Below, piece after piece: positions 11,187-20,552 of a DNA stretch of 64,000 nucleotides (the first letter of the stretch is position 1; each line of letters begins with the position of its first letter). The notes below the pieces were generated by a model, which was not told the origin of the DNA, did no database searches, and worked only from the letters and a program-made list of their open reading frames with translations. The translations under genes were made by a program, and so were the position numbers. Origin of the DNA: Ornithinibacillus massiliensis (lineage in GTDB: Bacteria; Bacillota; Bacilli; Bacillales; Amphibacillaceae); contig NZ_JAGXBY010000001.1 of NCBI RefSeq assembly GCF_018310345.1, positions 1-64,000 on the forward strand. Reading direction: 5' to 3'.

Positions 11187-11223
11187 TGCCCTACCTCCTC
11201 CCAAACGGGAAAAACTATTAACA

Positions 11224-11253
11224 ATAGTATCACATGAAATTTAAATTTTACAA
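11224..11253 (-). promoter_or_regulatory. Candidate ftsH promoter
   Basis: Minus-strand TTGTAA (11248-11253), 18-bp spacer, TACTAT (11224-11229), with TGTGA just before the -10 giving a near-extended form. It lies about 40 bp upstream of the TTG start. Confidence 0.5.
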
Positions 11254-11297
11254 CTAATTGCTCTTTGCATTTCAAACAATATTCATTAGATCACTTT

Positions 11298-11846
11298 TTA
11301 TTCTTCGCCACCATAAATTTCCGGTTTTAATACCCCGATATATGGTAGGTTTCGATATTTTTCATCATAATCTAACCCATATCCGACTACAAATGCATCC
11401 GGAACCTCAAACCCAACTAGATCGGCTTCAATTTCTGCCGTTCTTCCTGAAGGCTTATCGAGTAAGGTTACAATTTTTACTGAATTTGCCTTGCGATATT
11501 TAAATAAATCCACTAAATAGCGTAATGTATTACCACTATCAATAATATCCTCGATAATTAATATATCGCGACCTTCTACTTTCGTATTTAAGTCTTTTAA
11601 GATTTTTACCTCTCCAGAGGAAACCATACTCGTTCCACCATAACTAGATACATCCATGAAGTCCATCTCTAGATGTGTTTGTACTTGTCTTAACACATCA
11701 GACATAAATGGTAATGCTCCCTTTAACACACCAACTGCTAATGGAAAACGCCCTTCGTACTCTTTTGTTAATTGTTCTCCTAACTCTTTACACTTCGCCG
11801 CTATTTCTTCTTCTGTAATAAGTATTTCCTTAATGTCGTTATGCAC
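11298..11846 (-). CDS. hpt: Hypoxanthine(-guanine) phosphoribosyltransferase
   Basis: Purine salvage enzyme converting hypoxanthine/guanine and PRPP to IMP/GMP. The PRPP-binding loop [17 protein letters not shown] (about residues 95-111) is present, together with [10 protein letters not shown] and the C-terminal [13 protein letters not shown]. The length of 182 aa is typical. It starts 10 nt after tilS, and the tilS-hpt(-ftsH) order is conserved in Bacillus. In B. subtilis TilS and HprT also interact to regulate ftsH; whether that applies here is inference. Confidence 0.96.
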   Translation of the reverse strand: MHNDIKEILITEEEIAAKCKELGEQLTKEYEGRFPLAVGVLKGALPFMSDVLRQVQTHLEMDFMDVSSYGGTSMVSSGEVKILKDLNTKVEGRDILIIEDIIDSGNTLRYLVDLFKYRKANSVKIVTLLDKPSGRTAEIEADLVGFEVPDAFVVGYGLDYDEKYRNLPYIGVLKPEIYGGEE

Positions 11847-11856
11847 GATAATCCTC

Positions 11857-13251
11857 CTACAATTTACCTTGTTGATAATTTAGTTGTATATATAAGGAAT
11901 GTTTTTGCTTTGGTATAGAGTCGCGTTTCTTTATACCAATAAGCCATAGTATATCCCCATTATTATCCGTTACTACTGGCCATCTATTCCGATCATGTAA
12001 AGGTACTTTTGCATCAATAAAAATATCTTTTAACTTTTTACTTCCATTTAACCCATTCCACGTCATTCGGTCCCCGTCCTGCCGGTTCCTAATATGTAAA
12101 GGCAGTACTACTTGGCTTGCCAAACAAATATATGTATGTTCATTCTGTATAGCAACTTCATTTGTATATGTAGCACGTATTGTATCACCATTAGGTAATA
12201 GCACCTCACCCGGTACTGCTAACACTTCATGGAAAGGTTCATTTTCTTCTTTCTGTTGAAAATAAAAGATAAGTTTATTATATGCTTTTTCTACCTTTAA
12301 ATGACGAGGAAAATCAATTTGGACATTTCCCTTTTCTCTACTCATTAACATAAAGAATTGCTCTTCATGGACATAGGATAAATCTTTAGGTACGTCCTCA
12401 TGATATAGATAGTTTAATATTAGATGAAAGGCTCGCCTTTGTAAAGCAGATGCACGTGATTGAAACTGATCAATACGAAACATGACTTTTATTGGTTTTT
12501 CCTCTGTAATAACAACATCCTCAAACAATTTTTTTGCTTCTGATTGTAGGAATGTCTCATCCATTTCTAATGATTCATTTAAATGTTGAATCGTCTTGTG
12601 TAAATTAGGGTTCTTTTCCTTTAATAAAGGGAGTACCTTATGCCGAAAATAGTTCCGAGTATAATCGATCGTTTCGTTCGATGGATCAAGTCGTGGTACG
12701 ATGTTATTCTCCTTACAGTAATCCTCAATTGCTTTCTTTGTTACACATAGGAATGGTCGTATGATAAACCCACCAGCAAATTCACGTTTAACTGGGATAC
12801 CGGCAAGAGAGCTGGAATCAGCCATACGAACCATTCGCATTACCATCGTTTCTGCTTGATCATCACCATGATGACCAAAAGCCAAATAATCCGCTTGGAA
12901 ATGCTGCATTTGCTCTGCAAAAAAAGCATAGCGCAACTCTCTAGCTGCTATTTGGGTGCCTAAGTGCATTTTCTTTTTATATTCGTTCACATCAATCGAT
13001 GTTCCCACAAATTCTATCTTCCACTTTCGGCAAATATCCTCCACATAGTGAAGATCCTCCACACTTTCCTCTCCACGAAGTCCATGGTCTACAGAAAGTG
13101 CGACTATCCGTAATCTCCATTGCTTCTGCATCCTGTTGAGAAAATGTAAAAGTGCCAAAGAATCCGGCCCACCTGATACAGCAACTAATACAGTAGACTC
13201 CGGGGAAAGTAGTTGATGCTTATGAATAAAGGATTCTACTACTTCATTCAC
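11857..13251 (-). CDS. tilS: tRNA(Ile)-lysidine synthetase
   Basis: Converts C34 of the CAU-anticodon tRNA-Ile to lysidine, changing charging from Met to Ile. The N-terminal PP-loop [13 protein letters not shown] (about residues 26-38) binds [11 protein letters not shown] and the [11 protein letters not shown] motif follow, and a C-terminal TilS substrate-binding domain (about 385-455) includes [13 protein letters not shown] and [13 protein letters not shown]. The length of 464 aa is normal. It is followed by hpt at 10 nt. Confidence 0.95.
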   Translation of the reverse strand: MNEVVESFIHKHQLLSPESTVLVAVSGGPDSLALLHFLNRMQKQWRLRIVALSVDHGLRGEESVEDLHYVEDICRKWKIEFVGTSIDVNEYKKKMHLGTQIAARELRYAFFAEQMQHFQADYLAFGHHGDDQAETMVMRMVRMADSSSLAGIPVKREFAGGFIIRPFLCVTKKAIEDYCKENNIVPRLDPSNETIDYTRNYFRHKVLPLLKEKNPNLHKTIQHLNESLEMDETFLQSEAKKLFEDVVITEEKPIKVMFRIDQFQSRASALQRRAFHLILNYLYHEDVPKDLSYVHEEQFFMLMSREKGNVQIDFPRHLKVEKAYNKLIFYFQQKEENEPFHEVLAVPGEVLLPNGDTIRATYTNEVAIQNEHTYICLASQVVLPLHIRNRQDGDRMTWNGLNGSKKLKDIFIDAKVPLHDRNRWPVVTDNNGDILWLIGIKKRDSIPKQKHSLYIQLNYQQGKL

Positions 13252-13299
13252 TCATGTCCACCTTCTTATTCTTAAGTACTTCTCATTTTACCACTCTAA

Positions 13300-14229
13300 T
13301 TAAGGGATGAACAACGAAGAAAGATAAAACCCTAGCGCCACGATTAAAAACCCTACAGACTCTACTGCTAGTGAAGGATTGTCTTCTTTCCTTCTCGTTG
13401 TAGATGCTTTGGATTGCTTCTGCAAATGATAAATTACAGCAGATACTTCTTGTTTCATTTCATCACTGGTATGATATTTCCCGAGCAATGCTTTCTTAAA
13501 ACATGAAGTATACGGTTGAAGTGCTTTGACGTCATTAATTTTCTTAAATAACGTAGCTTGTGGATTGGACCCCTTAGGAAAATGCCTTGGATAATATACA
13601 CTAATAAACACCATAACTAACGCAAATAGATCATAGCTTGGCTCAGCCTTTCTCGTTCCTAGTCCCCAATAGCCACGGTCATAGAACTCTGTATATTCTT
13701 TTATCGCTCGACCAACTTGTGTGGTACCACCGACATCAATCCATCTAATGCGCGGTGGTGCATGGCTAACCAATAAATTGTCTACCTTTAAATCACCAAA
13801 TATCCAGCCAGATTGATGTAAATTTCCAAGGTCGTCTAATAGCTGCAGCATAAAGACGCCAATCCATTCGTTGCCATGCTGCTTAATAAATTCTGGTAAG
13901 GTTCTCCCTTGGATATATTCCATGACATAAAATGAAAAGGTCGTACCTTGGGGCGTTACCCAATCATCTACATCCAATAAATAAGGTCCAAGACTTTTCG
14001 CTTGGACCTTCCCTAGTGATTTTAATACATTGACCTCCATTGTAATGGAAGAACTTTTATCACTAATCTTCAATGCAGCCTTTTTTCCACCTGCATCACA
14101 TAGATAAACCGACCCAATCGCACCATTTCCAATCTTTCGGATGATAACGTATCGTTTTTGATGCCATTTACCGGTGATTGTCATCCCAAGCTTTAGAAAA
14201 GTATCATGCGTTCTCGATGTCTTGTTCAT
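13300..14229 (-). CDS. yabT: Membrane-anchored Ser/Thr protein kinase (YabT-like)
   Basis: The 309-aa product has a eukaryotic-like kinase fold: glycine-rich loop IGNGAIGSVYL (about residues 32-42), ATP-binding lysine in KKAALKI, catalytic loop GDLKVDNLL, and IDVGG in place of DFG. HRD is replaced by FGD. A single C-terminal membrane segment (about 289-306) anchors it with the kinase in the cytoplasm. B. subtilis YabT has the same architecture, acts during sporulation and phosphorylates RecA and others; that role is assigned by orthology and position. It overlaps the preceding VWA gene by 26 nt. Confidence 0.87.
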   Translation of the reverse strand: MNKTSRTHDTFLKLGMTITGKWHQKRYVIIRKIGNGAIGSVYLCDAGGKKAALKISDKSSSITMEVNVLKSLGKVQAKSLGPYLLDVDDWVTPQGTTFSFYVMEYIQGRTLPEFIKQHGNEWIGVFMLQLLDDLGNLHQSGWIFGDLKVDNLLVSHAPPRIRWIDVGGTTQVGRAIKEYTEFYDRGYWGLGTRKAEPSYDLFALVMVFISVYYPRHFPKGSNPQATLFKKINDVKALQPYTSCFKKALLGKYHTSDEMKQEVSAVIYHLQKQSKASTTRRKEDNPSLAVESVGFLIVALGFYLSSLFIP

Positions 14230-14938
14230 GATTTCCTCTAAAGCTCCTTAACAAGCTTTTCTTACCAAACTGGTACATTGCCTCACGGATAGCTGGCCCT
14301 GTTGGCGTAATTCCACCACTTGTAAGCTTCGGAAATACAGATGAAATGGAATCCAACTTCGGAGACCAGTCTAGTACTTTATCAATATCCTTACGTTTTC
14401 CTGGGAAGTTATAAATTGCAAAGCGATTTCTTCCAACTCTGGAGTTAAGGCTAATAGATAAATCAATTAATGCTTCCTTAACGGTAGGTAATTTATCATG
14501 CATACTTGCACTTGTATCAATAAGTACCAATACCTCTAGGTCACTTGTTTCACCCAAGTCCTCCACTACTTCCATTATTTCTCCTCGTTTTTCAGGGTCT
14601 AAATCTTCTATCGTTTGCTCTTTACCTAATATTTGCTTCAGCTCCATATTAACAAATCCCTGGATTGTTTGCGTCATGGCTTGTTTTGTTACCGTTTGTA
14701 CGGTTTGTGATAATGCCTGCTTATATACTAGCTGGCTTACTCCGCCACCTGATAAGGCAATTTCTTCTACCTCTTGTAGACCCTCAGGATCTTCTGTTTG
14801 ATCGTCTTCCAATATACCAATGACATTAACTGTTATCCCTTGCTGAAATGCTAATGCAGCTGTTGCCGCTGGGTCTTCCCCTTTATTCGAACACCCATCT
14901 GTAATTAATAGAATTTGCTTTAAAGTCCCCTTCTTCAT
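14204..14938 (-). CDS. yabS: VWA-domain protein (YabS)
   Basis: The von Willebrand factor A fold is indicated by QILLITDGCSNKG near the N terminus and the MIDAS motif VLIDTSASM (about residues 142-150). The arrangement suggests a metal-dependent protein-interaction module in the cytoplasm. I start at the ATG at 14938 (MKKGTLKQ, 244 aa) because GGAGGTG stands 8 nt upstream; the start five codons earlier has none. Between spoIIE and yabT in the same order as B. subtilis, where it is sporulation-expressed; molecular role unknown. Confidence 0.85.
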   Translation of the reverse strand: MKKGTLKQILLITDGCSNKGEDPAATAALAFQQGITVNVIGILEDDQTEDPEGLQEVEEIALSGGGVSQLVYKQALSQTVQTVTKQAMTQTIQGFVNMELKQILGKEQTIEDLDPEKRGEIMEVVEDLGETSDLEVLVLIDTSASMHDKLPTVKEALIDLSISLNSRVGRNRFAIYNFPGKRKDIDKVLDWSPKLDSISSVFPKLTSGGITPTGPAIREAMYQFGKKSLLRSFRGNHEQDIENA

Positions 14939-15027
14939 ACGAAACACCTCCATATTATTCCTTTACCATCATTGACAAAAATGCTTCGAGATATACCTTT
15001 TTCAAAGAAGGAATCTAGCAATTCTAT

Positions 15028-17475
15028 TTAGAGCGCCTCTGTTTGGTAGATTGGAAACGTCGCCCAACGAGGAACATTCTTTTTCACCTTTGCAACTAAC
15101 ACGGTCATATCATCCTCTATTTCACCGGAACGTGTTCGAATCACTTCTTCTAGTAAAAGGTCGGCTATCTCCTGCGGTTGATCTGTCTCCATCTCGCGGA
15201 TTTTTCGTTTCAGCCAAACATCTGTGTTCTCGACATGCTTAGGACCATCAAAAATACCATCACTCATCATAATCAGGATATCCTCGGACTGTAATTGTTC
15301 ATTAACAATATCAACATCGAATTCCCTAATGATTCCCATTGGCAGGTTGCTCGCCTCTATTTTTAACAGCTGGTCGCCACGCTTGACAAAGCTTGGTGTC
15401 GACCCAATCTTTAGGAAGCGGACAAACGCATTATGTAGGTTAATCACAGCTAAATCTAGGGTTGCAAACATTTCATCCGTTGTCCGTAATGCTAAAATAG
15501 AATTGATTGATTTTATCGCAACTTTTTCTGGGATACCGGTTTGGAGTATTTGTTGTAATAACCGTAATGTTTCTTTACTCTCCTCATTAGCCCGTACACC
15601 ATTGCCCATGCCATCACTGATGGCCATGGCATATTTTCCTTCTCCAAGCTCCATCATCGTATAACTATCTCCAGAAATAATACCTCCACCTTTTGCTGCG
15701 TGGGCGACACCAGTTTCTACCGTATATTCCTTTGCCGAGCCAAATGCAAGGAAGGAATAACCATTTGGAAACGGCGAAATATCCTCCTCTTTGACAACAA
15801 TCGTCTCATTTAAAATATCCGATAAAACTGGGGCAATTAATTTTTCTCCCTCGCCGCGATAATCATAGAATAGGGCTGTTATTTCAATATCAACGTTTCC
15901 TTTATCTAATCGATAGACATCTAGTTTCTCTAGTTCAATTCCAATCGATTTTAGTGCATGGACAATTTGTATTTCTTGTTTTTCATGGTGCTCCCGTTCC
16001 TTTAAAATTTCTTTAGCAAAGTCCTCCATCACATCGGATACTCCTTGAAGCTGTTCGGCAACAAGCTTCTTACTCTCCACCACTTGCTTTCTTAGCTTGC
16101 GATTTGCTTCAAAATAGGACATTTCTTCCTTCATCGTATCGATTACTTTTCGCGATTTAATACAATGGTTTTCAAACTCTCGAAGAACCTTTCTGTTCGG
16201 TTCATTTCCAGTTTCAACATTTTGTTTCAGCATATCCATTAACGAATATGTCGTGTCGAATTGCTGTTGCCAACACCTTTCTTTCATAAAGCAGGTTTGA
16301 CAGGTTTTTTCTGTAACATTACTTAGGAAGTAATCGGTCTCTCGCTGCGATTCCTCTTCCTCAAGGGAGTAATTTTCCGCCGAGCTAAAGCTTTTGGATA
16401 ACGCCTCAAAGACCTCGGAAAATTGCTCTACACGTTTAGCGGTTACATTGCGGACCTTCTGCAAGTATTGTTGCTGTTCATTGGCATGCTCCTCTGTCCC
16501 CGGAATGTATCGTGATAATTGTTTAAACCAGCTACCTGGCGTAAGTAAAAATAATAGGATAGCGACTGATGACTCCATTAAGGAAGGAATTAATGAACTA
16601 GAATCGCCATAAATTCCTACCAAACATGTTCCGACTAATAGACCTGCTCCAACACCTATTTTTTTTCCTTCTTTTAATAGACCTCCGAGTAAACCAGAAA
16701 AGGCTAGTAAACTCATTTGATATAAGTTCGCTACATTTGCTAGCGATAAAATTAACCCTGCCACAACCCCAACGGTAGATCCAATGGCCGCTCCACCTAC
16801 AAAGCCAAATAATAAGACAAAATATCGTGATAAAACTTGTTCAATAGATGCGCCATAAAGCTCCCATCCGACTGTTCCGGTTAGAATGGAGGCAATTAAA
16901 ATTATCATACAGACAATTTCTTCATTTTTTAAGGTTGGCCGATACCTTCTTTTGGAAAGCAATGGGACACTTTGCATAAAGATTAGGACTAATACTGTTC
17001 CAAGTACTCCCTCTACTAGTATTAGCATCCATTCATAAGAAGTAAGCTGTCCATAAATAGAATATAAGAAGATTCTTGGTGCAACAGTTGCAAGAAACAC
17101 AAATATAGGAATTTTAATTTGTTCACTTTTCACGTTTTGAAAGATAGTAGAAATAATGATGAAGAAAAATAGGGAAATACCGACAAATACACCATGCGTT
17201 AACGATATAGTAAATGCACCAATCATGGTTGCTAAGAGTGTTTTAGCGGCTTTATCCTTATGCATTAGCCATAAGGTTGCTAAAAAGGCTACTGCGAAGG
17301 GGGAGACCACCGATAGAATAACAGCTCGTCCGAGTAAAAAACCTACCAGCACAAATAATAATCCGTGATCCAGTAAGATTTTTTTCCCTTGTGTATATAA
17401 TTTCATTTTTATGTTTTCCAAGAATGTGCTCTCTACTTCAATTGCTTTTGTCTGGACTCTAGTTACCGATTCCAT
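15028..17475 (-). CDS. spoIIE: Stage II sporulation protein E, PP2C-type phosphatase
   Basis: Dephosphorylates SpoIIAA to free sigma-F in the forespore and helps place the asymmetric septum. The 815-aa protein has about ten N-terminal membrane segments (residues about 35-330), a central FtsZ-interacting region (about 330-590) and a C-terminal PP2C phosphatase domain (about 590-800). The phosphatase metal sites are AISDGMGNG and IMMSDGIFDG. A CQTCFMKERCW cysteine cluster occurs in the central region. The length matches the B. subtilis protein (about 827 aa). Confidence 0.96.
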   Translation of the reverse strand: MESVTRVQTKAIEVESTFLENIKMKLYTQGKKILLDHGLLFVLVGFLLGRAVILSVVSPFAVAFLATLWLMHKDKAAKTLLATMIGAFTISLTHGVFVGISLFFFIIISTIFQNVKSEQIKIPIFVFLATVAPRIFLYSIYGQLTSYEWMLILVEGVLGTVLVLIFMQSVPLLSKRRYRPTLKNEEIVCMIILIASILTGTVGWELYGASIEQVLSRYFVLLFGFVGGAAIGSTVGVVAGLILSLANVANLYQMSLLAFSGLLGGLLKEGKKIGVGAGLLVGTCLVGIYGDSSSLIPSLMESSVAILLFLLTPGSWFKQLSRYIPGTEEHANEQQQYLQKVRNVTAKRVEQFSEVFEALSKSFSSAENYSLEEEESQRETDYFLSNVTEKTCQTCFMKERCWQQQFDTTYSLMDMLKQNVETGNEPNRKVLREFENHCIKSRKVIDTMKEEMSYFEANRKLRKQVVESKKLVAEQLQGVSDVMEDFAKEILKEREHHEKQEIQIVHALKSIGIELEKLDVYRLDKGNVDIEITALFYDYRGEGEKLIAPVLSDILNETIVVKEEDISPFPNGYSFLAFGSAKEYTVETGVAHAAKGGGIISGDSYTMMELGEGKYAMAISDGMGNGVRANEESKETLRLLQQILQTGIPEKVAIKSINSILALRTTDEMFATLDLAVINLHNAFVRFLKIGSTPSFVKRGDQLLKIEASNLPMGIIREFDVDIVNEQLQSEDILIMMSDGIFDGPKHVENTDVWLKRKIREMETDQPQEIADLLLEEVIRTRSGEIEDDMTVLVAKVKKNVPRWATFPIYQTEAL

Positions 17476-17805
17476 TCAACCACTCCTCTTTGACGGTTTA
17501 TTTATTTCATTTTTTTGTTCTAACTTGAGGGATTATATACATATACTCATTATGGACAGGTGTTCTTTCATAACAGTAAACCATAAAAGGTTATTTTTTT
17601 TTGTCAAAAGAAGAGGATAGATTTTAAAAATCGTTCGACTGAAATCTAGTGGGTGATGGGTGATTCTACATATTCCTTATATTGCTGTGTCGTTTTTGTC
17701 ATAGACCGCCAGCGCCTATAACAAGGGATTTCTTGTAGGTTTGTTACTAGAATAGAAGGCGAATGACTAGTGAATAATCCATTCTTAAATTGGCAAATAA
17801 AAAAG
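17476..17805. other. Intergenic stretch upstream of spoIIE
   Basis: No gene, tRNA or repeat is recognisable here. On the minus strand a TTGACA (17602-17607) and a TATAAT (17532-17537) are present but not at a standard spacing to each other. B. subtilis spoIIE uses an unusual 21-bp promoter spacing with Spo0A sites, which I could not confirm here; TTTTGTCAAAA at 17599-17609 differs from a Spo0A box by one base. Confidence 0.4.
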
Positions 17806-17834
17806 AATCACGTCAGATACGAGATTCTTTTTTC
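17804..17834. terminator. Hairpin terminator after the DinB-family gene
   Basis: AAAAAAGAATC and GATTCTTTTTT flank a short loop just downstream of the minus-strand DinB gene (stop at 17852). A/T tails on both sides make it potentially bidirectional. Confidence 0.7.
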
Positions 17835-17851
17835 GCAAATACATGAACTTA

Positions 17852-18316
17852 TTATTGGTTTATAAACCGTTTTAGATATTGTATAGCGGTAGTATGTAGC
17901 CCTTCGTGGTAGATGGTTCGGGTTAGGACTTGTTCGATGGTGTACATGCCCATTTCGGTTGGAGGAAATTCTTCTTCTAGTCGCTCTTCATATTTCGCTT
18001 TAATATCGGTGATTTGATATGTTAATCGTTCCTTTAATTCTGCTAGATTAGGTGTTTCCTCGGTAAAGTTATTAGGACTAGTCCCAAAACTAAACCATTG
18101 ATTTAATTGTTTCGTCTCTTCAGATGTTTCTTTGGTTAAAACATGAATCCAGAGATATTGATCTAAATAAATATGACCTAAGTTCCATCTAATATTGTTA
18201 TGAAACCCCTCCGGTATAATGTTTGCTTCTTCCTCTGTCAAATCCTCTACTAGTCGTAATGTTTCTTTTCGGTATGCATGCAGCTGGTTAAATAATACTT
18301 CATGACGTGCCTTCAC
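17852..18316 (-). CDS. DinB-family (DinB/YfiT-like) putative metal-dependent protein
   Basis: The 154-aa product is all-helical in appearance with the DinB-type histidine triad: H48 (RWNLGHIYLD), H137 and H141 (IYHEGLHTTAI). DinB/YfiT proteins are four-helix-bundle proteins, several being thiol-S-transferases using bacillithiol or related thiols; substrate is unknown here. It has its own terminator and is not present at this locus in B. subtilis, so I consider it a lineage-specific insertion between spoIIE and tRNA-Met. Confidence 0.8.
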   Translation of the reverse strand: MKARHEVLFNQLHAYRKETLRLVEDLTEEEANIIPEGFHNNIRWNLGHIYLDQYLWIHVLTKETSEETKQLNQWFSFGTSPNNFTEETPNLAELKERLTYQITDIKAKYEERLEEEFPPTEMGMYTIEQVLTRTIYHEGLHTTAIQYLKRFINQ

Positions 18317-18392
18317 CTGTTTTCACCTCGTTTTATAACGTTTTGCTAATATATTCGACATTATCTGAAAATATCCTCTTTATTTAAAAATA

Positions 18393-18421
18393 TTGACATG
18401 AATCGAAACGTATTGTATGAT
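18393..18421 (+). promoter_or_regulatory. tRNA-Met promoter (sigma-A)
   Basis: Plus-strand TTGACA (18393-18398), 17-bp spacer, TATGAT (18416-18421), about 55 bp upstream of the mature tRNA. Near-consensus, as expected for a stable RNA gene. Confidence 0.75.
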
Positions 18422-18476
18422 GATTTTTGTTGACTCAAAGAAACCGTCTTTGACATCAACTTAATATAGATTATAT

Positions 18477-18550
18477 GGCGGCGTAGCTCAGCTGGCGAGA
18501 GCGTACGGTTCATACCCGTGAGGTCGTGGGTTCGATCCCCTCCGCCGCTA
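18477..18550 (+). tRNA. tRNA-Met (anticodon CAT, elongator)
   Basis: A complete 74-nt cloverleaf: acceptor GGCGGCG with CGCCGCT, D-arm GCTC/GAGC, anticodon stem TACGG/CCGTG around TTCATAC, and T-arm GTGGG-TTCGATC-CCCTC. The sequence is very like the B. subtilis elongator tRNA-Met found in the same region between spoIIE and yabR. CCA is not encoded. A tRNA-Ile with lysidine would also read CAT, but overall similarity favours Met. It is transcribed opposite to its neighbours with its own promoter and terminator; the tRNA-Glu that accompanies it in B. subtilis is absent. Confidence 0.93.
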
Positions 18551-18556
18551 TCATTT

Positions 18557-18594
18557 AAAAAACCTGTTATCTCTTTTGATAACAGGTTTTTTAC
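18557..18594 (+). terminator. Rho-independent terminator of tRNA-Met
   Basis: AACCTGTTATC (18561-18571) pairs with GATAACAGGTT (18578-18588) around a 6-nt loop and is followed by a run of T. Strong, 7 nt after the tRNA. Confidence 0.92.
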
Positions 18595-18674
18595 TTTAAA
18601 CCTACTAGCCCGCATCCACTCTACACTGTGCTATTACTTCCCACACGATGAATCATTCTTTGCGGTACATACAT

Positions 18675-18708
18675 AAAAAAATAGCTACCTTGATGATAGC
18701 TATTTTTT
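18675..18708. terminator. Rho-independent terminator after yabR
   Basis: AAAAAATAGCTA and TAGCTATTTTTT form a 12-bp stem downstream of the minus-strand S1-domain gene. The symmetric A/T tails could also work in the plus direction. Confidence 0.8.
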
Positions 18709-18763
18709 CGTAACTAACCTATATGATAAAAATTCTAGAGCATTATCTGGTAGACAGCATCTA

Positions 18764-19147
18764 CTATCCTCTTTTAGCACCTCGACCTCCACGTCTGGAT
18801 TCTGTGTGCTTTTTCAAAGAGGCTAGGCGATCTTCAGAGTCCTTGAGAAAACGGTTCATTTTAGCTTCGAATGTTTCCGTACGTTCTCTAGGATTTTGAC
18901 GGACTGGCTTCTTTTCCTTTGCTTTCTTTATGGATAAACCAATCTTACCATCTTTTTCAACATTAATTACTTTAACCTCTACTTGATCACCAACAGAAAG
19001 GTGTTCATTAATGTCTTTGACATAATTGTCGGCAACCTCACTAATATGAACAAGTCCTGTTGTTCCTTCACCAAGCTCAACAAAAGCCCCAAAATTAGTG
19101 ATACCGGTTACCTTACCTTGCAGCTTGCTGCCTACTTCAATTGACAT
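18764..19147 (-). CDS. yabR: S1 RNA-binding domain protein (YabR / GSP13-like)
   Basis: Residues about 5-75 form one S1 domain (GSKLQGKVTGITNFGAFVEL, TGLVHISEVAD, GDQVEVKVI, GKIGLSIK). A basic tail (KKHTESRRGGRGAKRG) follows. Such proteins associate with RNA or ribosomes; family members are general stress proteins. The length of 127 aa matches B. subtilis YabR. It lies downstream of divIC with a gap of about 70 nt, in the conserved order, and ends in a terminator. Confidence 0.9.
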   Translation of the reverse strand: MSIEVGSKLQGKVTGITNFGAFVELGEGTTGLVHISEVADNYVKDINEHLSVGDQVEVKVINVEKDGKIGLSIKKAKEKKPVRQNPRERTETFEAKMNRFLKDSEDRLASLKKHTESRRGGRGAKRG

Positions 19148-19218
19148 AAAAAAAATGCTCCTCCTTAAGAAATTAAAATACTTTACTTATATATTATAGC
19201 GAAGCCAGTAAAAGTGTG

Positions 19219-19596
19219 TCAATAAGACGAGTCCTCATCCGGAGTTTTAAAAATTAGCTCTCCTTCTTTTGATAGGAAGTATTTCGTACGTGCTATCTCT
19301 AGAATATAATCCTCATCATTAAGTAATTGTATCTCTTCTTTGAACTTCTTCTCTTTTTGTTCTAAATCTGCTAGTTCTTCTTGCAACTGCTTATATTCTT
19401 CCATTTTTTCCGTATGTAAGGCTCGTTGTTGAAAGTGATAGACCGCCATGCTGCCAGCAATTAATACGATAAGCGTCATAAAAAGAACCAGCCTGCGAAC
19501 AAGTCTTTTCTTTTTCCGCTTCTGTCTTTCTACATGCGCATCGTATTGCTCCATATATTGAGAGTTCAGTTTCGTCACTGTTTTCTTCTTTTGCAT
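19219..19596 (-). CDS. divIC: Septum formation initiator DivIC (FtsB-like)
   Basis: Bitopic division protein that assembles with FtsL and DivIB at the septum. A basic cytoplasmic N terminus (residues 1-35, KRKKKR) is followed by one membrane segment (about 36-55) and an extracellular coiled coil rich in E, L and K (about 57-95: EYKQLQEELADLEQKEKKFKEE, cited here by its heptads only). A C-terminal LEIARTKYFLSKEGELIF motif is typical. The 125-aa length equals that of B. subtilis. It starts 4 nt after yabQ ends. Confidence 0.93.
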   Translation of the reverse strand: MQKKKTVTKLNSQYMEQYDAHVERQKRKKKRLVRRLVLFMTLIVLIAGSMAVYHFQQRALHTEKMEEYKQLQEELADLEQKEKKFKEEIQLLNDEDYILEIARTKYFLSKEGELIFKTPDEDSSY

Positions 19597-19600
19597 AGCG

Positions 19601-20200
19601 TCACCTCCTCTTTGATGTGATATATCTTAAGCCTTTTCTACATATATTCTGTATTTTACTATAAAATCCTGCTAAATGGTGTAAAAATAATTTGAACTTT
19701 TTAGGTAGTAGCTGATATATCTTCATCAAAACCCATTTTATCGGTATAAAGAGGCATTTCATGATAAAACCAAAAACTAGCATAATCATATTAAAGAGGA
19801 AGAGTACGCTAGCTATGATTATCTTCACGATATATTTAATTGGCGTAATAAGTAGCCCATTTACTAGACTACGAACAACTTGATAAATTTTATTAACCAG
19901 GATAATTAGACTTTCCAGTACACGTTTATAGAGCTTTGCGGCAAATACTTGATATGCCGCAAACCCTAAAAAACATGCAGCGAAGACATACAATCGTAGC
20001 TCCCCAGCGTTCACTTGAAATAAAATAAAATATAAAATAAACATCTGGGTGAGCCAAAAGCTTACTTCCATCACATACACTAAAAACACATTCTGTTTCC
20101 AGTGCTTATGGAATCGGCGAAAGGTATCTAATGCCATACCAAGATAAAAGCCTCCACCTATCATGGAAACCATGGTTAAAAATTGGACACTAAGTGTCAT
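19601..20200 (-). CDS. yabQ: Spore cortex biosynthesis protein YabQ
   Basis: A 199-aa membrane protein with about five hydrophobic segments (residues about 5-25, 38-62, 70-86, 112-132, 135-160) and a basic C terminus. The N-terminal part (GGGFYLGMALDTFRRF) matches the YabQ family. In B. subtilis YabQ goes to the outer forespore membrane and is needed for cortex. It overlaps yabP by 4 nt (ATGA), so translation is coupled, and precedes divIC by 4 nt. Confidence 0.88.
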   Translation of the reverse strand: MTLSVQFLTMVSMIGGGFYLGMALDTFRRFHKHWKQNVFLVYVMEVSFWLTQMFILYFILFQVNAGELRLYVFAACFLGFAAYQVFAAKLYKRVLESLIILVNKIYQVVRSLVNGLLITPIKYIVKIIIASVLFLFNMIMLVFGFIMKCLFIPIKWVLMKIYQLLPKKFKLFLHHLAGFYSKIQNICRKGLRYITSKRR

Positions 20201-20499
20201 CGGAATAGCTTGCTAAAGAACCCTTTAGCCTTCTCCTGGTGATGTTCATCTACATAGGACATCTCATAAATCTTCCCTTTAATGGAGACAACACCTTCGC
20301 CAACATCTAGATTTTTTAACTGGAGGTTTTGACCACGAATGATAAGATATCCCATCACAGTTTCTAGCAGAAATTCTTCATTATCAAAACTATCCACTTC
20401 TTTTACACCAGTAATTTCTAATAGTCTACGATTATTCAGTTTTAATTGATGATCTTGCTGTTGTACTCTTGTACTATTTTCTTTTTCATAATAGTTCAT
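20197..20499 (-). CDS. yabP: Sporulation protein YabP
   Basis: The 100-aa product belongs to the YabP/YqfC family: LNNRRLLEITGVKEVDSFD then LLETVMGYLIIRGQNLQLKNLDV, a compact beta-rich domain, followed by a short basic tail. Mother-cell expressed in B. subtilis and linked to YabQ. The TGA of yabP overlaps the yabQ ATG. Upstream, 53 nt separate it from rqcP. Confidence 0.9.
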   Translation of the reverse strand: MNYYEKENSTRVQQQDHQLKLNNRRLLEITGVKEVDSFDNEEFLLETVMGYLIIRGQNLQLKNLDVGEGVVSIKGKIYEMSYVDEHHQEKAKGFFSKLFR

Positions 20500-20552
20500 A
20501 TCCGCTTCCTCCTTATCACTAATAACTTATGAAAGGAGGGACAAGTATAGAA

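Noticed and set aside
18361..18615. 84-aa minus-strand ORF
   Set aside because: It reads antisense through tRNA-Met, its promoter and its terminator; its GGGDRTHDLTGMN peptide is the typical product of translating tRNA antisense.
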